A stretch of DNA of 64,000 nucleotides. Source: Mesorhizobium amorphae CCNWGS0123. GTDB lineage: Bacteria; Pseudomonadota; Alphaproteobacteria; Rhizobiales; Rhizobiaceae. A model generated the notes under the pieces. It was not told where the DNA came from. It was given only the letters and a program-made list of their open reading frames with translations, and did not search any database. This document shows, in pieces, positions 10,892-20,635 of the stretch. Within the stretch, counting starts at the first letter, position 1. Every line of letters begins with the position of its first letter. The DNA lies in contig NZ_CP015318.1 of NCBI RefSeq assembly GCF_001686985.1, forward strand, positions 60,001-124,000, written 5' to 3'. The position numbers and the translations under genes are program-made.

Positions 10892-11963
10892 CGACGCCCA
10901 TATCGGCGAGCAGCTTCGACTGGTGATCGGCGATCAGCGCGTCGATGACCTCGTCAAGCTCGCCCATCATCACCCGCTCGAGCTTGTAGAGCGTCAGGTT
11001 GATGCGATGGTCGGTGAGACGCCCTTGCGGGAAATTGTAGGTGCGGATGCGTTCCGACCTGTCACCAGAGCCGACTTGCGACTTGCGTGATTCGGAGCGT
11101 TCCTCGTCCGCCTTGCCGCGTTCGAGATCGTAAAGCCTGGCCCGCAGGATCTGCATGGCGCGCGCCCGGTTCTGGTGCTGCGACTTTTCCGCCTGCACCA
11201 CCATGATGCCGGTCGGCAGATGGGTGATGCGCACCGCCGAATCGGTGGTGTTGACGTGCTGGCCGCCGGAGCCCGAGGCGCGCATCGTGTCGATGCGGAT
11301 GTCTTCGGCGCGAATCTCGATATCGACCTCTTCGGCTTCCGGCAGCACGGCAACGGTTGCCGCCGAAGTGTGGATGCGCCCGCCGGCCTCGGTCGCCGGC
11401 ACGCGCTGCACGCGGTGTACGCCGGACTCGAATTTCAGATGCGCGAACACGCCCTTGCCCGACACGGTGGCGATGATTTCCTTGTAGCCGCCGACCTCGC
11501 CGTCGCTGGCCGAGGCCACTTCGAAACGCCAGCCGCGCGATGCCGCGTAGCGCTCGTACATGCGAAACAGGTCGCCGGCGAACAGCGCTGCCTCGTCGCC
11601 GCCGGTGCCGGCGCGGATTTCGAGGATGGCGTTCTTCTCGTCGGCGGCGTCCTTGGGCAAAAGCAGGATCTGGATGTCCTTCTGCAGCGCCTCGATGCGC
11701 TCCTTGACCTCGGGCAGGTCGGCCTCTGCCAATGCCCGCATCTCGGCGTCGGTGCCCTTGTCGGCGAGCATCGCCTCCAGGTCGGCCTGTTCGTGCTCGG
11801 CCGCGCGTAGCGCCCTGATCCTGGCCACCATCTCCTGGATGTCGGCATATTCGGACGCCATGCGGACATAGGCATCCGCCGCCGGCCCGGCCGACATCTG
11901 CGCTTCGAGCATGTCGAAACGCTTGACGACTTGATCCATACGGTCGCGGGGCAGGTTGATCAT
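10884..11963 (-). CDS. prfA: Peptide chain release factor 1
   Basis: Class I release factor that recognises UAA and UAG. 359 residues, the usual RF1 length. The catalytic GGQ motif is intact ([19 protein letters not shown]), and the RF1-type codon-recognition region around [14 protein letters not shown] contains the PAT tripeptide, which separates it from RF2. It lies 8 bases downstream of ptsP and overlaps prmC, in the common alphaproteobacterial order ptsP-prfA-prmC. The start ([17 protein letters not shown]) matches rhizobial homologues. Confidence 0.97.
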   Translation of the reverse strand: MINLPRDRMDQVVKRFDMLEAQMSAGPAADAYVRMASEYADIQEMVARIRALRAAEHEQADLEAMLADKGTDAEMRALAEADLPEVKERIEALQKDIQILLLPKDAADEKNAILEIRAGTGGDEAALFAGDLFRMYERYAASRGWRFEVASASDGEVGGYKEIIATVSGKGVFAHLKFESGVHRVQRVPATEAGGRIHTSAATVAVLPEAEEVDIEIRAEDIRIDTMRASGSGGQHVNTTDSAVRITHLPTGIMVVQAEKSQHQNRARAMQILRARLYDLERGKADEERSESRKSQVGSGDRSERIRTYNFPQGRLTDHRINLTLYKLERVMMGELDEVIDALIADHQSKLLADMGVDG

Positions 11964-11971
11964 GGCGGATG

Positions 11972-14242
11972 CTATAGCGGGATAGAGCGGTCGTCGGCAA
12001 AGGCCTGCAGCAACGCCCGCATCGGCAGGCCGTGAGCGGGCGCCATGAGATTGTCGTCGAAGAAGGCCTGCAGCTCGTCCAGCGGCAGTTCGGTCAGCAT
12101 CGCCTTGACCGGGCCGATCGAGGCCGGCGACATCGAGATCGAGCGGTAGCCGAGGCCGATCAGCGCCATCGCGGATATGGGTTTGCCGGCCAGTTCGCCG
12201 CAGAGCGTCACCGGCGTGTGGTTGCGCGCACCGGCGTCGGCGATCTGCTTCAGCACCCGCAGGAACGGCGTCGACAGCGTGTCGAAGCGGTCGGACAATT
12301 GCGTGTTGCCGCGATCGACCGCCATGACGAACTGGAACAGATCGTTGGAGCCGACCGAGACGAAGTCGACCGCCTTCATCAGCTCGTCGAGCTGGAACAG
12401 CAGCGACGGCACTTCCAGCATGGCGCCGAGCTTGAGGCTGGTCGGCAGGTGATGGGCGAAGCGTGACAGATGCCGCACCTCGCGGTCGATGATCTCGCGC
12501 GCCTGCGAGATCTCGCCGAGTTCCGTCACCATCGGCAGCATCAGCTTCAGTTCGCGTCCGCCGGACGCCTTCAGCAGGGCGCGGATCTGCGTCCTGAGCA
12601 GGCCGGGACGGTCGAGCGTCAGCCGGATCGCCCGCCAGCCGAGCGCCGGGTTCTCTTCCTGGATCGCGCCCTTGAAGTAGGGCAGCACCTTGTCGCCACC
12701 GATATCGATGGTGCGGAAGGTCACCGGCTTGCCGCGCGCCGCGTCGAGCACGTCGCGATAGAGCCGCTCCTGCGCCTCGGCGCGCGGGAAGGTCGAGGCG
12801 ACCATGAACTGCAGTTCGGTGCGGAACAGGCCAATGCCGGCCGCGCCCGCCTCGGCGAGCTGCGGCAAGTCGACCGCCAAGCCGGCATTCATCAGCAAAT
12901 CGACCTGGACGCCGTCCTTGGTCATCGACGGCTTCTTGCGCAGTTCCCGGTAGACTTCCTGCCGGCGCGCCCGGAAGCGGACCTTTTCGGCATAGGCGGC
13001 TTCGAGGTCTGGCTGTGGCCGCAGGTGGATAATGCCTTCCTCGCCGTCGACGATGATGGCGTCGCCGTTTTCCGCCATGGAAACGGCGCCCTTCATCTGG
13101 CCGGCGACCGGGATGCCCATGGCGCGCGCCACGATGACGACATGGCTGGTCGCGGCACCATCTTCCAGCACCACGCCGCGCAGCTTGTCGCGGGGATAAT
13201 CGAGCAGTTCGGCAGCCCCCATCGAGCGGGCGACGATGATGGCGTCCTTCGGCAGCGAAGCCGCGACATCCTCCGGTCCGCGCCCCATCAGCTGTCGCAG
13301 CAGCCGGTTGGCGAGGTCGTCGAAATCGCTCATCCGCTCGCGCAGATAAGGGTCGGTCATGTGCAGCATGCGGGCGCGCATGTCGCTCTGCACCTTTTCG
13401 ACAGCCGCTTCCGCCGTCAGGCCATTGCGGATCGCCTCTTCCAGCCGGCGCACCCAGCCGCTGTCGTTGGCGAACATGCGATAGGCTTCGAGCACCTCGC
13501 GATGCTCGCCCTCGAAGGCGACCTCGCGGCGCTCCAGCATGTCGTCGATGGAGAGCCTGAGCGAGCCGAGCGAGGCCTGCAGCCGGCGCACTTCCTCCTC
13601 GCTATCCTCGTTGAACAGATTGGTGACGACGATGCGCGGCTCGTGCAGCACGACGTGGCCGAGCCCGACGCCTTCGTTGAAGGAAAGGCCGGTGAAGCTG
13701 ACCGGACGGCGCAGGTCGAGTTCGAGTCCCGGCCGGGTGAGCCGGGCGAGGTCGCCCGTGGCGATCATCTCGGCGATCACCATCGCCGTGGTTTCCAGCG
13801 CCTCGACCTCGTCGTCGCGGTAGTGACGCATGGTCTTGTTCTGCACCACGAGAACGCCGAGCGTGCGCCCTGCCCGCAGCACCGGCACGCCGAGGAAGGA
13901 ATTGTAGATCTCCTCCCCGGTCTCCGGCAGGTAGGCGAAGGCCGGATGTTCCTGCGCGTTGGAGAGGTTGAGCGGCCGCGCGCTGGCCGCGATGGTGCCG
14001 ACCAGGCCTTGCCCGAGCCTGAGCTGCGCCAGATGGACGGCGTTCGGGTTCAGACCCTCGGTGGCGTAGAGCTCGAGCACCGAATCGGCGCGCAGCACAT
14101 AGAGCGAGCAGACTTCGGCGACCATGTTGGAGGCGATGTCGCGCACGATCCGGTCGAGCCGCTCCTGCGGCTCCAGCGGCTCTTGCATGAGCTCGCGGAG
14201 CCGTTTCAGCAGAACGCGCGGGCCACTGGCCGTATCACGCAT
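11972..14242 (-). CDS. ptsP: Phosphoenolpyruvate-protein phosphotransferase PtsP (EI-Ntr)
   Basis: First enzyme of the nitrogen-related phosphotransferase system: takes phosphate from PEP and passes it to NPr, and so to EIIA-Ntr. Domains in order over 756 residues: N-terminal GAF domain (about 20-165) as expected for EI-Ntr rather than sugar EI, the EI N-terminal helical region (about 180-330), the swivelling phospho-His domain with active-site His367 in [17 protein letters not shown], and the PEP-binding TIM barrel with [11 protein letters not shown] and [14 protein letters not shown]. In Rhizobiales this chain tunes potassium, nitrogen and PHB metabolism. It follows lysC by 81 bases on the same strand. 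Confidence 0.96.
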   Translation of the reverse strand: MRDTASGPRVLLKRLRELMQEPLEPQERLDRIVRDIASNMVAEVCSLYVLRADSVLELYATEGLNPNAVHLAQLRLGQGLVGTIAASARPLNLSNAQEHPAFAYLPETGEEIYNSFLGVPVLRAGRTLGVLVVQNKTMRHYRDDEVEALETTAMVIAEMIATGDLARLTRPGLELDLRRPVSFTGLSFNEGVGLGHVVLHEPRIVVTNLFNEDSEEEVRRLQASLGSLRLSIDDMLERREVAFEGEHREVLEAYRMFANDSGWVRRLEEAIRNGLTAEAAVEKVQSDMRARMLHMTDPYLRERMSDFDDLANRLLRQLMGRGPEDVAASLPKDAIIVARSMGAAELLDYPRDKLRGVVLEDGAATSHVVIVARAMGIPVAGQMKGAVSMAENGDAIIVDGEEGIIHLRPQPDLEAAYAEKVRFRARRQEVYRELRKKPSMTKDGVQVDLLMNAGLAVDLPQLAEAGAAGIGLFRTELQFMVASTFPRAEAQERLYRDVLDAARGKPVTFRTIDIGGDKVLPYFKGAIQEENPALGWRAIRLTLDRPGLLRTQIRALLKASGGRELKLMLPMVTELGEISQAREIIDREVRHLSRFAHHLPTSLKLGAMLEVPSLLFQLDELMKAVDFVSVGSNDLFQFVMAVDRGNTQLSDRFDTLSTPFLRVLKQIADAGARNHTPVTLCGELAGKPISAMALIGLGYRSISMSPASIGPVKAMLTELPLDELQAFFDDNLMAPAHGLPMRALLQAFADDRSIPL

Positions 14243-14323
14243 CGCGGCTTCTTCTCCAATAGAGTCCTTGCCGGCGCAGTTTCAGCTGTGCCCGGCACTC
14301 ACGCAACAACTGATTCAGTCTTG

Positions 14324-15577
14324 CTATTGCTTATCCAGACCGTAGACGGAATGCAAAGTGCGAACCGCAAGTTCGGTATACGGACCGTCGATCAGTATCG
14401 AAATCTTGATCTCGGAGGTGGTGATGGCCCGAATATTGATCGCCTTGTCGGCCAGCGCCTTGAAGGCAGTGGCGGCGACGCCGGCATGGCTGCGCATGCC
14501 GATGCCGATGACCGAGACCTTCGACATGCCGGCTTCCGACTGCACGACGTCGTAGCCGATCGTCGCCTTCAGGCGCTCCAGCACGGCAAGCGCCTTGTCG
14601 ACGTCGCCGGACGGCACGGTGAAGGTCATATCGGTGAACTTGCCGTCCTCGGAAATGTTCTGGACGATCATGTCGACATTGATGTTGGCCTCGGCCAGCG
14701 GCCCGAAAATACCGGCGGCAACGCCGGGGCGGTCGCCGACGCGGCGCAGCGAAATCTGCGCCTCGTCCTTGGCGTAGGCAATTCCGGTGACGACCTGCTG
14801 TTCCACGATCTCTTCCTCGTCGCAAATAAGCGTTCCGGGCGGATTGAGCAAATCCCCCATTCCGGGCGCGTCGGGATCGTCGAAGGACGACCGCACGAAG
14901 GTACGCACCCTGTGCACCATGGCAAGCTCGACCGAGCGCACCTGCAGCACCTTGGCGCCGAGCGAGGCCATTTCGAGCATTTCCTCAAAGGAAATCTTGG
15001 CCAGCCGGCGCGCCTTCGGCTCGATGCGCGGATCGGTCGTGTAGACGCCATCGACATCGGTGTAGATGTCGCAGCGGTCGGCCTTCACCGCCGCCGCGAT
15101 GGCGACGGCGCTTGTGTCGGAGCCGCCACGGCCGAGCGTGGCGATGCGGTTGTCGGGCCCGATGCCCTGGAAACCGGCGACCACCGCCACCTGGCCCTCG
15201 CCGAAGCGCTTGACCAGGAACGCGCCGTCGATGTCCAAAATGCGCGCCGCGCCATGCGCATTGTCGGTCTTGATCGGGATCTGCCAGCCCTGCCAGGAGC
15301 GGGCATGCACGCCCATGTTCTGCAGCGTGATCGCCAACAGGCCGGCGGTCACCTGTTCGCCGGAAGCGACGACAGCGTCATATTCGCGCGCGTCATGCAT
15401 CGGCGAGGCTTCGCGCGTCCAGCCGACAAGCTCATTGGTCTTGCCGGCCATCGCCGAAACCACGACCGCGACCTCATGGCCGGCGTCGACCTCGCGTTTG
15501 ACGTGACGCGCCACATTGCGGATGCGGGCGATGTCGGCGACGGAGGTTCCGCCGAATTTCATCACGATGCGCGCCAT
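14324..15577 (-). CDS. lysC: Aspartate kinase
   Basis: Catalyses ATP-dependent phosphorylation of aspartate, the first step towards lysine, threonine and methionine. 417 residues. The kinase domain begins with the signature KFGGTSV, then [25 protein letters not shown]; the C-terminal third holds two ACT regulatory domains (about 270-415), consistent with feedback control by lysine and/or threonine. The gene starts 279 bases from the divergent ubiG and is followed by ptsP, an arrangement common in Rhizobiales. Confidence 0.97.
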   Translation of the reverse strand: MARIVMKFGGTSVADIARIRNVARHVKREVDAGHEVAVVVSAMAGKTNELVGWTREASPMHDAREYDAVVASGEQVTAGLLAITLQNMGVHARSWQGWQIPIKTDNAHGAARILDIDGAFLVKRFGEGQVAVVAGFQGIGPDNRIATLGRGGSDTSAVAIAAAVKADRCDIYTDVDGVYTTDPRIEPKARRLAKISFEEMLEMASLGAKVLQVRSVELAMVHRVRTFVRSSFDDPDAPGMGDLLNPPGTLICDEEEIVEQQVVTGIAYAKDEAQISLRRVGDRPGVAAGIFGPLAEANINVDMIVQNISEDGKFTDMTFTVPSGDVDKALAVLERLKATIGYDVVQSEAGMSKVSVIGIGMRSHAGVAATAFKALADKAINIRAITTSEIKISILIDGPYTELAVRTLHSVYGLDKQ

Positions 15578-15856
15578 GGAAGCGAAATGCCTTTGACTGA
15601 AGCCGGCCTGTGGCCGAATGCGGAAAGAAGCGCCCGGCTTATGCCGGCCGCTGAATGCGCGGCCTCCTTAGCCAAAACAGCAAAGCTTCGCAAGCGACGG
15701 GGGAAAGAACGGCCTGGCCGCAATGGCAGTCCTCCTGACAGCTTTTTCATCGGCCTGCCCTGCGGTAAGACAAACAGGAACCTCGAACCGCGAAAATGCC
15801 GCCTTGACTTTCTCTGCCCGGCACCCGACTTCCTAGCGTCCGAGGAGACCCGCCCT

Positions 15857-16606
15857 ATGCCAGAGCCCCGACGATCGACGATCGATGCCGGAGAAGTGGA
15901 ACGCTTCTCGGCACTTGCCGCCGAATGGTGGAACCCGAACGGCAAGTTCCGTCCGCTGCATAAATTCAACCCGGTGCGGCTTTCCTACATCCGCGACCAG
16001 GTGGCGGCGCGCTTCGGCCGCGACCCGCGTGCGGCGAGGCCCTTCGAAGGCCTGCGCTTCCTCGACATAGGCTGCGGCGGCGGACTTCTGTGCGAGCCGA
16101 TGGCGCGGCTCGGCGCCGAAGTGGTCGGCGCCGATGCTTCCGCCACCAACATCGAAGTTGCGAAATTGCACGCGGCCGAGGTCGGCGTCAGCGTCGACTA
16201 CCGCGCCACGACCGCCGAGGACCTGGCCGACGCCGGCGAGACATTCGACGTCATCCTCAACATGGAAGTGGTGGAGCATGTCGCCGATATCGACCTGTTC
16301 GTGGCCAAATGCGGCCAGATGGTCAAGCCGGGCGGCATCATGTTCGTGGCCACCATCAACCGCACGCTGAAGGCGCTCGGCCTTGCCATCATCGGCGCCG
16401 AATACGTGCTGCGCTGGCTGCCGCGCGGCACCCACCAGTTCGGCAAGCTGGTTCGCCCGGAAGAGCTGGAAAAGGCACTTGGCACCGCCGGCATGAGCGT
16501 CATCGACCGCACCGGCGTCGTCTACCATCCACTCGCCGACCGCTGGCAGCGATCGAAGGACATGGACGTCAACTACATGGTGCTGGCGGAAAAGGGCTCG
16601 GTCTGA
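15857..16606 (+). CDS. ubiG: Ubiquinone biosynthesis O-methyltransferase UbiG
   Basis: SAM-dependent enzyme that performs both O-methylations in ubiquinone synthesis. 249 residues. N-terminal signature [19 protein letters not shown] is typical of UbiG; motif [20 protein letters not shown] lies near residue 65; then NMEVVEHV and the C-terminal [14 protein letters not shown] start it at the ATG at 15857 because homologues begin just before this point; the frame is open far upstream only because it runs antisense through lysC and ptsP. It ends 6 bases from the convergent EamA gene. The 279-base spacer before it, shared with divergent lysC, shows no other feature. Confidence 0.96.
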   Translation: MPEPRRSTIDAGEVERFSALAAEWWNPNGKFRPLHKFNPVRLSYIRDQVAARFGRDPRAARPFEGLRFLDIGCGGGLLCEPMARLGAEVVGADASATNIEVAKLHAAEVGVSVDYRATTAEDLADAGETFDVILNMEVVEHVADIDLFVAKCGQMVKPGGIMFVATINRTLKALGLAIIGAEYVLRWLPRGTHQFGKLVRPEELEKALGTAGMSVIDRTGVVYHPLADRWQRSKDMDVNYMVLAEKGSV

Positions 16607-16612
16607 ACCGGC

Positions 16613-17527
16613 TCACGCCGGCTGACTTTGCGCCTTCGGGCTGGTCTGGCTCTGCGCCTTGGTGGTGATGAAGACGCCGGCGGTGATGATGACCGCACCG
16701 GCCCAGGTCAGCAGCTGGTAGTGTTCGCCGAGGAAGATCGTTCCGGCAAACAGGCCGACCGCCGCCGCCACATAGCCGATCTGGCTGAGATAGACCGGGC
16801 CGCCGACCGCCTGCAGTCGGAAGAAGAAGACAAACATCGCCGAGGCCGACGCCATTTGGCCGGCGGCCACCAGCGACACGCCGCCAAGCGGGGCGAAGGC
16901 CTTGACGCCGAACAGGGCGAGAATCCCGGCAAGCAGCAGCGTGGCCGAGGCCAGATGGCTGCCGACAGCGAGCTCGATCGGACCGGTGCCTTCGGGCCAG
17001 TCGACGGTGCGGTAGATGTTGCCGGCGGCAAGGCTGACCGGGATGAGCAGCCCGACCGCCACCCAGAAGAACTCGGCCGGCTGGCCAGCCTCGCCGCGCG
17101 TCACGGCGACCATCACCGCGCCGACGAAGCCGACGGCAATGCCGGCGACACCAAGCATGTTGGGTCGCCTGACACCGAGCAGGATCGAGAACACCAGCGT
17201 CATAACAGGTGACAGCGTGAACATGATGCCGGTGTAGCCGGCGCCGAGATGCGGAATGGCCGAAAACATCAACAGATTGGGGAAGGCATAGGACACCGCC
17301 GCGGTGATGAAGAAATAGCGCAGCCTGTGCGCCGTCAGCTTCACCCCCTGCCCGCGCAGCAGCAAGGCGAGGAGGAGCACGCCGCCGGCGCCGAGCGAAA
17401 TGACGAAGGCCCAGACCATGGCCGGCACGCCGGCCGCCGTGGCGAGCTTGCCGAACGGCAGCGTCAGACCGAGCAGGCCGCCGGTGACGACCAGCAGGCC
17501 GAGCGCCGAATCCCAGAGAAGTTTCAT
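16613..17527 (-). CDS. EamA-family (DMT) transporter
   Basis: Inner-membrane protein of 304 residues with two EamA repeats and about ten predicted helices (for example LLWDSALGLLVVTGGLLGL and the last hydrophobic segment LLTWAGAVIITAGVFI). These usually export metabolites or amino acids; the substrate is unknown. It is divergent from a MarR regulator across a 100-base spacer holding an inverted repeat, so it is probably the regulator's target. The C-terminus has a short repeated KAQSQ (KAQSQTSPKAQSQ). Confidence 0.85.
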   Translation of the reverse strand: MKLLWDSALGLLVVTGGLLGLTLPFGKLATAAGVPAMVWAFVISLGAGGVLLLALLLRGQGVKLTAHRLRYFFITAAVSYAFPNLLMFSAIPHLGAGYTGIMFTLSPVMTLVFSILLGVRRPNMLGVAGIAVGFVGAVMVAVTRGEAGQPAEFFWVAVGLLIPVSLAAGNIYRTVDWPEGTGPIELAVGSHLASATLLLAGILALFGVKAFAPLGGVSLVAAGQMASASAMFVFFFRLQAVGGPVYLSQIGYVAAAVGLFAGTIFLGEHYQLLTWAGAVIITAGVFITTKAQSQTSPKAQSQPA

Positions 17528-17567
17528 TGGATTGTCCCGTCATTCATCGCGATGCTTGGCCCGCATC

Positions 17568-17612
17568 ATATCTTGAGATAAGATAATACAAAGATTCTTA
17601 ACGTCAAGATAT
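17568..17612. promoter_or_regulatory. Candidate MarR operator
   Basis: ATATCTTGA (17568-17576) and TCAAGATAT (17604-17612) are perfect inverted 9-mers, and TATCT-TG-AGATA overlaps the left arm. The region is AT-rich against a GC-rich background and sits between the divergent EamA and MarR genes. ATCTTGA/TCAAGAT half-sites are typical of MarR-family regulators. Confidence 0.5.
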
Positions 17613-17627
17613 CTAATGGTGAGATAG

Positions 17628-18113
17628 ATGGACCGCGCCGCAAGGGCGATCGAGCAATGGAAGCGGGAACGGCCGGATCTGGACGTCTCGCCGATGGCCG
17701 TGATCGGACGTTTGAACGAAGCCTCTTCGCTGATCGCGCGCGAGCGCCTCGCCCCGCTGTTTGCCCGCTTCGGATTGCAATCCGGCGAATTCGACGTGCT
17801 GGCGACGCTGCGCCGGTCCGGCCAGCCTTACGCGCTGACGCCGACCGAGCTCTACGAAGCGACCATGGTCACGTCTGGTGCAATGACCAACCGGCTCGAT
17901 CGGCTGGAAAAGGCCGGTTTGATCCTGCGCGCGCCGCATCCCAGCGACCGGCGCGGGATTGTGGTGCAACTGACCGGCAAAGGCCTGGCGTTGATCGACG
18001 AGGCCCTGACCGCCCACGTCGACAACGAGCACGAAATCCTCGCCGGCCTGTCTGGACCGGAGCGGGAGACGCTCGCCCACCTGCTCGGCAAATTGATCGG
18101 CAGCTTGAGCTAG
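17628..18113 (+). CDS. MarR-family transcriptional regulator
   Basis: DNA-binding regulator of 161 residues. The central winged helix-turn-helix (about residues 55-120) reads FDVLATLRRSG, then LTPTELYEATMVTSGAMTNRL and the wing GLILRAPHPSDRRGIVVQLT, with the conserved DRR of the family. Terminal helices should form the dimer interface. It is divergent from the EamA transporter, the usual layout for an autorepressor controlling an efflux gene and releasing on ligand binding. The ligand is unknown. Confidence 0.9.
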   Translation: MDRAARAIEQWKRERPDLDVSPMAVIGRLNEASSLIARERLAPLFARFGLQSGEFDVLATLRRSGQPYALTPTELYEATMVTSGAMTNRLDRLEKAGLILRAPHPSDRRGIVVQLTGKGLALIDEALTAHVDNEHEILAGLSGPERETLAHLLGKLIGSLS

Positions 18114-18117
18114 ACGC

Positions 18118-18543
18118 TCAGTTGCGATCGTCGGGAAAACTCGGAATCGGCATGAACTCGACGCCGTCCTCGGCCAGGCTCCTGGCTTCGTCGACCGTCG
18201 CCTCGCCATAGATGCCGCGCGGATCGGTTTCGCCGAAATGGATCTTGCGCGCTTCCTCGGCGAACTTGTCGCCGACATAGTCGGCGTTCTCGCGCACCTT
18301 CTCGGCCATCGCCTTCAGCTGCGCCAGCGCCTGCTTCTGCGCCTCGCCCATGGCCAGCGCGATCTTTTCCTGCTTGCGCCCTGTCGACACCGCCGGCGCC
18401 ATCAGCGCCTTCTCGACCTTGTGTGAGCCGCAGCTCGGGCAATCGACGAAGCCACGCTTCTTTTGGCGGTCGAAATCGTCGTTGCTGCGGAACCACGCCT
18501 CGAATTCGTGTTCGTGCTCGCAGATCAGGGAGAATCGGATCAA
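18118..18543 (-). CDS. DUF1178-family protein
   Basis: Uncharacterised proteobacterial protein of 141 residues. The N-terminus (MIRFSLICEHEHEFEAWF) and the cysteine pair FVDCPSCGSHKVEKALMAP form a small zinc-ribbon-like module (first Cys at residue 8, CPSC at about 35-38); the rest is a charged helical region and an acidic tail (ARKIHFGETDPRGIYGEAT). The family has no established function. It overlaps the end of the amidase gene by 4 bases, so it belongs to the grxC-amidase-DUF1178 operon. Confidence 0.85.
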   Translation of the reverse strand: MIRFSLICEHEHEFEAWFRSNDDFDRQKKRGFVDCPSCGSHKVEKALMAPAVSTGRKQEKIALAMGEAQKQALAQLKAMAEKVRENADYVGDKFAEEARKIHFGETDPRGIYGEATVDEARSLAEDGVEFMPIPSFPDDRN

Positions 18544-19406
18544 GAAGCCGCACCCCTGAGACGCGGCGCCTCGCCCGAGCCGGCATTGACGGCAAAATCC
18601 CGAGCGTTCTTCAGATTGGGGATCTTCCTGCGCGCCGCAAGCGACTGCGCCGGATCGATCTCGGCGACGATCACCGCCGGCTCGTCATGCGCGGCTTCCG
18701 CGATGATGCGGCCCCACGGGTCGACGATCAGCGAATGGCCATAGGTCTCGCGACCGTCCTCGTGCAATCCGCCCTGCGCCGCGGCGACGACATAGGCGCC
18801 GTTCTCGATGGCGCGGGCCCTGAGCAGCACATGCCAGTGCGCCTCGCCGGTCTGGCGCGTGAAGGCGGCGGGAACGCTCAACAGGTCGGCGCCGGCCAGC
18901 GCCTCGGCGCGGAACAGTTGCGGAAAGCGCAAATCATAGCAGACGGCAAAGCCAAGCTTCGCGCCGTCGATCTCGGTGACGACCGCCTCGGTACCGGGCT
19001 CGTAGGCGGCGGATTCGCGCCAGCTCTCGCCATTGTCGAGGTCGACGTCGAACATGTGGATCTTGTCGTAGGTGGCAAGCGTGGCGCCATCCGGTCCGAG
19101 CAGCAGCGCCCGGTTGGCGAGCTTGCCGTCGGCACGCAGGATGGCGGTCGAACCGATATGCAGGAAGATGCCGAGTTCGCTCGCCAGCCTGCGCGCGGTC
19201 GAGACGACGACATCCTTGTCCTCGGAGGTGAAGGAAGCAGCGCGTGCGTCCTTGTCGCGGATCAGCGCACCAGTCATTTCCGGGGTCTGGATGTAGGTCG
19301 CACCCTGGCCTGCCGCCTCGCGCACCAGCCGCACCAGATCGATCGCGTTGCGCTCCAGGCTCTCGCCTGAACGCATCTGGATTGCCGCTGCCTTGAAAAC
19401 ACCCAT
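18540..19406 (-). CDS. Carbon-nitrogen hydrolase (Nit1/Nit2-like omega-amidase family)
   Basis: Nitrilase-superfamily amidase of about 288 residues. The Glu-Lys-Cys triad is visible: Glu in IQTPEMTG, Lys in YDKIHMFDVD, Cys in GFAVCYDLRFPQLF. The sequence resembles Nit2/Nit1-type enzymes that hydrolyse deaminated glutathione or alpha-ketoglutaramate. Lying directly after glutaredoxin grxC, a deaminated-glutathione repair role is attractive, but this is inference. I chose the ATG at 19406 because AAGGA is 8 bases upstream; the ATG at 19412 would be almost on top of that site. Confidence 0.88.
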   Translation of the reverse strand: MGVFKAAAIQMRSGESLERNAIDLVRLVREAAGQGATYIQTPEMTGALIRDKDARAASFTSEDKDVVVSTARRLASELGIFLHIGSTAILRADGKLANRALLLGPDGATLATYDKIHMFDVDLDNGESWRESAAYEPGTEAVVTEIDGAKLGFAVCYDLRFPQLFRAEALAGADLLSVPAAFTRQTGEAHWHVLLRARAIENGAYVVAAAQGGLHEDGRETYGHSLIVDPWGRIIAEAAHDEPAVIVAEIDPAQSLAARRKIPNLKNARDFAVNAGSGEAPRLRGAAS

Positions 19407-19416
19407 GGTCATGTCC

Positions 19417-19686
19417 TTATGTGGTCGAGCCGTTGGCAAGCAGCCTGTCCAGACGGCCCTCGGCCTCCAGCTCGTGGAGGTCGTCGGACCCACCGACATG
19501 CGTATCGCCGATGAAAATCTGCGGAAAGGTCGATCGGCCACGCGCCCGGGAAATCATTTCCTGGCGCAGTTCCGGCGAGAAGGAGGCGTCGTGCTCCTTG
19601 TAGGCGACGCCCTTGCGCTCGAGCAGCCGCTTGGCCGCCGTGCAATAGCCGCACATCATGCGCGTATAGATCGTCACATCGACCAT
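19417..19686 (-). CDS. grxC: Glutaredoxin 3
   Basis: Cytoplasmic thiol-disulfide oxidoreductase of 89 residues using glutathione. The active site is CGYC (MCGYCTAAKRLL), a variant of the usual CPYC, and the TFPQIFIGDTHVGGSDDL region supplies the cis-proline and glutathione-binding residues. It is first in a minus-strand operon with the nitrilase-family amidase (10 bases on) and DUF1178. Confidence 0.95.
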   Translation of the reverse strand: MVDVTIYTRMMCGYCTAAKRLLERKGVAYKEHDASFSPELRQEMISRARGRSTFPQIFIGDTHVGGSDDLHELEAEGRLDRLLANGSTT

Positions 19687-19771
19687 CGGTCAGAAATCCT
19701 GCCTATGCATGTCACCCGGAAGCGCGCAGCGCTTCTGGGACAATGGCATTCACAAAAACAACAATTCCAAT

Positions 19772-20560
19772 CTATATAGTCGCGGACTCGTCGGCCCGAA
19801 AGTCCCCCGGCAGCACCCGCGCAAAGGTCAGCACGTCGACCGCTCCGGCGCCGCCCCGCTTCAGCGCCTTGGCCACAGCGCGAACCGTGGCGCCGGTGGT
19901 GTAGACATCGTCGATCAGCAGCACCCGGCGACCGGCGATCTCGATTTGCACCTCGGTGGGCACGCGGAAGGCCGCTCGAACATTCTCCTCGCGCTCCTGC
20001 CGCTCCAGCCCGACCTGCTGGCGGGTCAGCTTCACGCGCCGGATCGCGGAGGGTGAGAACGGCAGGCCGCTGAGATCCGCGACGGCCCTTGCCAGTTCCG
20101 CCGACTGGTTGAATTGCCGCCGGAAGAAGCGCCGCCAGTGCAACGGCACCGGCACGACCACGTCGGCCTCGGCGATCAGCTCGGCGCCGGCGCGCAGCAT
20201 CCAGCGCGCCATCCACGGCGCCAGGTCGGTGCGGTCCTGGTATTTCAGCCCCTGCACCATCTGGCGGGCGACACCCGAATAGACGACCGCCGCCCGAGCA
20301 CGCTCGAAAGGCGGCGGATCGGCGATCGCCTCGGCGGAAAGGAACCCTTCGCCCATGTCATGGGTGAACGGCGTGCCCATGACGGCGCACCACGGTCGTT
20401 CCAGCAGCCTGAGCTTGGGCCAGCAGGCGCCGCACAGCACGCCGGGTTGCGAGACATGGCGGCGGCAGCCGGCGCAGACCGGTGGAAACAGGATGCGCGC
20501 CGGCAAGGCCAGGGCCTTTAGCGCAGCGCTCCTGATCGCAACGGTCTTGATCTTCGGCAT
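19772..20560 (-). CDS. ComF-family phosphoribosyltransferase-like protein
   Basis: Homologue of competence protein ComF / GntX, 262 residues. The N-terminus has a four-cysteine zinc site (CAGC and CGAC around residues 25-45); the C-terminal half is a type I PRTase fold with the PRPP-binding loop VLLIDDVYTTGAT. In competent bacteria ComF takes part in DNA uptake; in non-competent rhizobia its role is unclear. I chose the ATG at 20560 (MPKIKTVAI) rather than one 38 codons earlier because the upstream part is unlike the family. It is divergent from a methyltransferase gene, 75 bases apart. Confidence 0.85.
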   Translation of the reverse strand: MPKIKTVAIRSAALKALALPARILFPPVCAGCRRHVSQPGVLCGACWPKLRLLERPWCAVMGTPFTHDMGEGFLSAEAIADPPPFERARAAVVYSGVARQMVQGLKYQDRTDLAPWMARWMLRAGAELIAEADVVVPVPLHWRRFFRRQFNQSAELARAVADLSGLPFSPSAIRRVKLTRQQVGLERQEREENVRAAFRVPTEVQIEIAGRRVLLIDDVYTTGATVRAVAKALKRGGAGAVDVLTFARVLPGDFRADESATI

Positions 20561-20635
20561 CGGATCGGCCACGTGGTTGGTTCTCCGCCACCATAGAACC
20601 ACTCTTTCGGAGAGCGGAAAACAGGAACCCGTCCG

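Noticed and set aside
12470-16606. Open frame of more than 1300 codons on the plus strand
   Set aside because: It runs antisense through ptsP and lysC. Only its last 250 codons (from 15857) encode a real protein, UbiG; the rest is the usual open antisense frame of GC-rich genes.
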